Source: Sitta carolinensis
Taxonomy: Eukaryota > Chordata > Aves > Passeriformes > Sittidae
Length of the DNA: 64,000 nt
Direction: 5' to 3'
Assembly: GCA_032173965.1 (NCBI GenBank)
Contig: CM063294.1
Location: forward strand, 7,424,452-7,488,451
The translations under genes were made by a program, and so were the position numbers. Positions 58,341 to 64,000 of the stretch are shown piece after piece. A model generated the notes under the pieces. That model was not told the origin of the DNA. It searched no databases and saw nothing but the letters and a program-made list of their open reading frames with translations. The number at the start of each line of letters is the position of its first letter. The stretch's first letter is position 1.

Positions 58341-61300
58341 CGATTAATTATTGTTAAAACCAAAATAATTAATAATTGATAAATAACAATTGTTAAAACC
58401 AAAATAATTGATAATTGAGAAATAATAATTGTTAAAACCAAACCAAACTGGAACAACAAAATCTCAAAAAAAAAATGCCTGAATAATATATAAAGTCCTG
58501 AATATGCACGTATCCCCAGCAAATTAACAGTGTATAGAGAACAATGCTTTAAGCTGAGGATGTCTTTGGCTGATCACCAAAAGCACCCCAGCGCTGGATA
58601 TTTAGTAATAATAATTATTAATATTATTATTATATATAATAGTATAATATATTTTGGCATATATTAAATATTACTGTATTAATATATGATTTATTATTAA
58701 TAATTTATTATTATATCCCTTATTAAGCTTTTTAAAATTCTAGAGAGTGAACTCTGCTTTTTACCACTGGGACGAGGAGAAATCCCATTCCCCCTGCCAA
58801 CCACCAACCCTTACCTCTGCCTGCAAACTGGGATTTCCTCAGCACCTGGGCACAGAGCTGTGCCCACCTGGCAGCACCCCCGGGCAGGGCACACCTGGCC
58901 CTGTGCCCCTTCCCTGGGGCTCTGAGTCCTGAGCCAAGCTTGCCAAGGTTTTTATCCCGGTGTCCCAGAGCCCTGCTTGGGAAACAAGCACCAGCCTGAA
59001 AGGGTATTTTGGCTGACAGCTCGTTCTGGACACGAAGAATGATTGAGAGGGCTTAGAGAATTGTTCCTGGCCAGGGAAAGGGGATTGCTGGGTTCTGGAG
59101 AAGTGTTTGCTAAACAAGGGGAAGGATGGAAAGAAACCTCCCTGCTCTGCCCCTGTCTGAACTGAGCGAGCTCACGTCCTGCTGGGCTTCTCTGGAACTT
59201 ATTTTATATATTTATGTATTTATATTCTATTCCAGAATAGGTTTTCATCTCTTCTGGACAAGCTTTTGTGCCAAAAATTGAGAAGCAAAGCTCCTTCCAG
59301 AGCGATTCTCTGTTCCTGGTGGTTTTTCCTGTACAGCAGAGAGCAGAGCTGTGGTGACACAGGTCATTCCAGGCAGACAGCAGAACTTTGGACGTGTCAA
59401 ATCTGTACAATTCACATTTTGCAGAGCCTTCTAGAGACCAGCACGCCCACCATGGGGTTTTGCTGTGCACAGCTGGGAAAGGAGCAGGGCTGTGTGATGG
59501 GGCAGGTAAAGGTGAGCAGCAGCAGCAGCAGCCAGCAAGGAGGGGCTGCTCATCCCCTGAGAGGCAAGAGCAGCTCAGAAACAGCAGCTGGAACTGCTGT
59601 GCCCTTGGGAGCTGTGCCAACAACCTCCACCAGGCCCCAGCAACCCTCCCACCCCCCTTTTCCAGCTCTTTTTCCATTGTCCTAGTCCAAGTTTGCTGGA
59701 TGAATGCCTGCAGACACCTTGGCCTTTTCCTGGGGCCCACGGGAGCTGGGGTGGGGATGGAGAGGGGGAATTGCCACCAGGTTTGGGTGTGGATGCTGGG
59801 GAGACTCCCCGAAGGAAGAGAAGGGGGGAACCCAGCATCCTGAGCTCCATTTATCTCATCAGGGGAAGTCTGGCTCTCAGTAATTAGGAGTAAATAAATA
59901 AGAAACATCCGTGTTCTCTGGCAGCAGGAGAAAATGAGAGCACATGGTAGGGAGGCAGCTGCTCAGTGTTTTTTATCTATTTATATCAATTCTTTTTTCC
60001 TCTGCCATTCCTCCCCAGCTCATGTATTTTCAGGTGCTTTTCCCCTTCCCCTGCTCTCAGTAACAGGCTCTATCTCTCCTTGGCCACCTGTCCTGAAAAG
60101 ATGATTCTTTCAGACACTTTGTTCCTAGCTCATTTTTTTGCCTTGGCCTGGATGACGTGGTCTCTACTCACTCATTTTCTTTTTCCATCTTCTTCCCTAG
60201 CAAATGACCCACATTTCCATTTTTCTCTACGAATCCTTCATCCTGAAATTCCCTGAAGAAGGGATGAGTCCTGCACTGGAGGCTGGCCAGGCTGGACTCT
60301 GCTCTGAGCACAATCCACCTTTGGGTTTGAGCTGACTGAGGAAGATGCAGCTCTGGATCTCTGCCCTGCCCACCACAAAAATGGGACAAAGCCCTTTTAG
60401 CACCTGTGGCAGGATTTAGGATAACTCCAGCCTGCTGCTGCTTTTCCTTCCAAATTCCATCTTCATTTACACATTCTGCAGCTCTTTTTTTTTTTTTTTT
60501 TTTTTTGTTAGGTTTTCTTTATGCCCTGCTCTTCCCCCTCTCCAAGCCTTCCCTGCCATCCTCCCCTAGAGCTTTTTTCTCCCCTTTTCTTGTGTTCAAA
60601 GTCCCAAGCTTTTGTATATTTTTGCTGTTTAAATATCTTCCATACTTTAATTTAAGCTGTTCCATGCTTTTGGCAGTTCTCAGGCTCCTTGTCCCCCCTG
60701 AGTTTGGTTCTCTGTGCTGGAAATTCCACCTGTGGGCACCGAGGAGAAGTCACTCCATGTTCCCCATCCCAGGAATTCTGGAATTCCTTTTTCTGCATGA
60801 GGTGAGGCAGGGGCAGAAAATTCAAAAGTTTCACATTCACTGTGGGAAATGCATCATACTGAGGAATTTATGAATAGTAGAAGTTAGAGACTGAGCTAAG
60901 TGGAATTAAATTCTGAGCTGCTTTAGATGGTGAAGTTTATTTTCTTTTTATCTTCTGCACAGGCAGAGGGTGAGTTCTGCTCCCATCTCTGCCTCGTGGT
61001 TCAGAAGGTCCCAAGACCTTTTAAGGATTAATTAACCAATAAAACACTGAGAATATTTACATTTTTAACCCAGGAATTAGTTATTTTGTTTCATATGTTT
61101 TGCCACAGTGCTTTCTTAATCAATCACCTCATGACACACAAACTTTTAGTATAATTTTAAAACTTATTATTATCTTTATAACGACTTCTACATCTTAAAT
61201 TTTAAACTCTAAACTCCTTATACTTAGCATGACATGTTTCTATTTAAACTACAAATCAACATTTTTGCTTCTAATATCTAGAAGATCATGCCTGGCACCC

Positions 61301-63499
61301 TCTGGGGGAAGAAAAATTCCCAAAATCCAACCTGGGCATCCCTGGGAACTCCTCTGGCACCCTCAGGGAGAAGAACCTTTCCTCCCAACCTCACCCATCC
61401 CATCATCAGGCATTTATCTGACAACAGAAACACCCCACAAATCTCATCTTTTAATTGTGCTGAAGCAATCCCAATGATTTTTACCAGATTTGACAGGAAA
61501 TTCTCAGGCTAACAAATCTCCAGTGACAAAAAGGCGCCTGCACAGTTCAAAATAACAACAAAACAACAATAAAACCAACAATTAACAGTTAAAATAACAG
61601 TAAAATAGCAATGCCCTGTCCTCAGATGGGACGGGGAAAGCAGAGCCACCACCAGGCAGAAGATGGACACAAAACTGATTGTGAAACAACCTGATAAAAT
61701 CAAATTTTCCCTACAAACATCCGGTGGGTGAGACCAGCACTGAGGGAAGGGCTTTACCTAAAATTATTCTGGATTTTCAATTATTAAAAAATGACACCCC
61801 AGGACATACCAAGAACATGCTAGAGATGGTCAGGAACACAAAACTAAAGCATCATAGGCTTGTCATAAAAAAATGAGATTTTACCTCTCCTTAAATGTGT
61901 TTCAAATGCACATAAAATTTACTTCTTTAAGTAAAAAATCAGATATAAAAAATTTGATCCAAGTTCAACAAAATGTTTCCTACCTTCTCTCCTTTAGCTC
62001 ATTTGGGAGCTGGACTAAGTGCTGTCAGAGCTGGGATACAAATATTTAAGCAGTAATTTTACTTCAGTGGAAATTTGGTTCTCCATTCAATGCTGAAATA
62101 TTTGATGAATTTGCACATCAAATATATATATATATAAAGAATACCATTATGCCTTAGCTTACAGAATCTCTAGAAATAGGCACTAATTATGCTAGGAAAG
62201 AAATATATATATATTAAATATTTGCCATTTTACCTAACCAGTGCTTTTAGGATCTCAAAGGGAAAAAGCAAAGGCTCAGAATTATTTCCACTTCAGATGG
62301 AATTTGACTGAAGTTGCAAAGCTCAGGTTGATTTTCACACGAGCAGCTGAGCCTCCCAAAGCTTGTAATGATGATGGCCCGGTGTAATTAATTGTTGGGA
62401 TTTCACGAGGTCATTCCCAGTGCAAAGGCTGCACTAAGGACAGGATTCCTCTTGTCTGTGCCAACCTTTCCAGCGTGGAAAAATACCCAATATTGGAGTT
62501 AAATCAATACTGGAGTCCCCCAGCCTCATCCTACACTCAAACTCACAGAGCCCCAGCGTGGCAGGAGCAGCTCAGCAATATTTGCATCACAGCTTCATCA
62601 GCTTAACCATGCCTGTGAAAAATACAGCTCAAAATATCCATTTCCTCCAGCATTTAATCACTTTTCCAAAGCAGCTGGAAAAAAAAACCAGCCCACCACA
62701 GAAGATAATGCCCTGAAATGATTTTTGCCTGAGGAGTTTCACCCCCAGCTGGACTCAGGACAGAGCCCAGGCAGAGTTCTCCAACCTCAGCCCCAGGCTC
62801 TGGGCATGGCTTAAACCCAGGCAATTCTCACCTCAGCCCCCCCAGCAGCACATTGGAACCTCTTGGCAAAAGCCAGCAGAAATAAGCAGAGGTAAAATAT
62901 TTTTAAAAAATTTTTCCTCCCCTGGGACAGCCAGGTGTGGGCTGAGACTGAAATGAGACCAAAATAAAGAACCATAAGCCCCAAAATCCCTGATTTCTCC
63001 CCCTGCTGCCACACTCACTGCGCACAACACAGCAAATCCCAGTGATCCCAGCACAAAGACACCTCCAGGGTTTTTTGGGGTTCCTGGGCAGCACAACCCA
63101 GCCCCACAAAGCCTCCCCTGAGCCAGCAGAGCCCCCAGCCCTGCTTCTCCCAGAGGACTGGGCGGGCTGGGGGCTGTTTCACACTCATTCCACTCTTCAG
63201 GAGCTTTGGCTTTATCAGAAGATCCTGCAAACCGAGCAGCAGGTCACAGGGAACACCCACACACAGCTCTGCTGTGTACAGTCAATATGCAGAGAGCAGC
63301 CCCAGGAAGGGGGAGGTTGCTCCTGCAGGGGCTTAAAGAAATCAGCATCACTAAATGTCAGCTTGGCAGAGGCAACAGAAACCCAAAACAAGCACCCCGT
63401 GCCTGTCCCTGTCCAGTGGAGTGGACTGAAAATGGGTTTAATGTCAAAACACTCAGAGGAGTGAAACATTTCTCAGTGCAGCTGGAACTGGCAGCACTC
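58341..63499. other. Upstream non-coding DNA
   Basis: The array is followed by (taattnttaaaacc)-like A/T-rich repeats at 58345-58445 and a TA-rich tract at 58600-58730. Poly-T lies at 60487-60506 and short (TA)n at 62120-62137 and 62203-62213. No exon or clear transposon was recognised. The 61100-62250 part is AT-rich. Confidence 0.45.
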
Positions 63500-63785
63500 T
63501 GTAGTTTAGTTTTAAACTCGATGTTTTAGTTTTCTAATGTTCTTTCTTAGGGAAGTGTGATAAACATAAATAGAATGGGGTTTTTTAATAATATTTACGT
63601 TATTCATTCCTGACAGGAGGATATCTTCTTAATATCCCTTTAGTTTGACCAATGTGATTGAAGAAGTTTCCCTTTGTTTCACCAACCACATTGGTCTGTG
63701 TCAAATTGTATATAAGGGAGAACCAACCCTAATAAAAAGAATAATTTTTAACCTTCTGATCACAGAGTCTGTGTTGTGTATTAAC
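63500..63785 (+). mobile_element. Probable solo LTR
   Basis: The sequence shows an LTR-like order: 'gaccaatgtgattgaag' and 'accaaccacattggtctgtg' (CCAAT and inverse), 'attgtatataagggagaacc' (TATA), 'ctaataaaaagaataat' (polyadenylation-type signal), then 'cacagagtctgtgttgtg'. Boundaries and a target duplication were not found. Confidence 0.55.
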
Positions 63786-64000
63786 TAAGGCAGAGACATC
63801 TGGTTCCTCAATCACATTAATCAAACTAAAGAAATATTTAAAACTGATTTATGCCAGCTTCCAGTCTGGCTCTGAAGGTGTCACATCCCTGATGAATAAC
63901 CCAAACCCATGGCTCTGCCCACAATTTACACATTCAGGGGAGGCTCAGGAAGCTGGGAGTGTGGCAGATTTCCCCTTAAAAATCCTGGCACATGCCTGCC

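Noticed and set aside
57117..58522. Gly/Arg-rich minus-strand frames resembling RGG proteins
   Set aside because: All three phases are open because the C-rich minisatellite lacks stops; no flanking exon or start context.
50331..64000. ADRB2, expected upstream of HTR4 in mammals
   Set aside because: No long intronless receptor frame or amine-receptor motif was found in this part on either strand.

Overview
The window looks like nuclear DNA from a bird, most likely a songbird. Evidence: a vertebrate multi-exon gene with GT-AG introns, many short CR1-type LINE tails (the 'cacagaatggtttgggttggaa' kind of phrase), several solo endogenous-retrovirus LTRs, no mammalian-type SINEs, and many GC-rich minisatellites. 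No bacterial features, tRNA, rRNA or CRISPR array were seen.

One protein-coding gene is recognisable: HTR4, the serotonin 5-HT4 receptor (class A GPCR, Gs-coupled), on the minus strand. Six coding exons were assembled by hand: 29248-29273 (start codon, MEELDVNV), 17238-17363 (TM1), 15085-15285 (TM2-TM3), 5049-5202 (TM4), 2326-3000 (extracellular loop 2, TM5, loop 3) and 1277-1647 (TM6, TM7, start of the tail). Their phases (2, 2, 2, 0, 0, 2) join without a frameshift, giving 517 codons plus two bases. Residue numbering matches human 5-HT4 through Asp100 and Cys184. The variable C-terminal exon(s) are not identified here. A CpG island at about 49.1-50.3 kb is the best promoter and untranslated first-exon candidate.

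Two linked oddities sit in intracellular loop 3. First, exon 5 carries a 7-codon (21 bp) minisatellite that stays in frame and adds about 159 residues relative to the human receptor. Second, that coding minisatellite is interrupted by a 672 bp antisense LTR flanked by an apparent 6 bp target duplication. The donor GT and acceptor AG lie at the two LTR/duplication junctions, so removing the LTR as an intron would restore the pre-insertion reading frame exactly. This is either an LTR-born intron or an LTR that has replaced an older one.

Layout: 0-1.3 kb is 3' flank or intron with a dispersed repeat. 1.3-5.2 kb holds exons 6, 5 and 4, the LTR and a CR1-derived 1.4 kb minisatellite. 5.2-29.3 kb holds long introns with microsatellites, minisatellites, LTRs and CR1 pieces, plus exons 3, 2 and 1. 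29.3-49.9 kb is the presumed 5' UTR intron, with a 1.6 kb minisatellite, a solo LTR and a 246 bp-armed inverted repeat. 49.1-50.3 kb is the CpG island. 50.3-64 kb is upstream non-coding DNA with a C-rich minisatellite and an LTR at the far end. Almost all other long open frames are repeats lacking stops.
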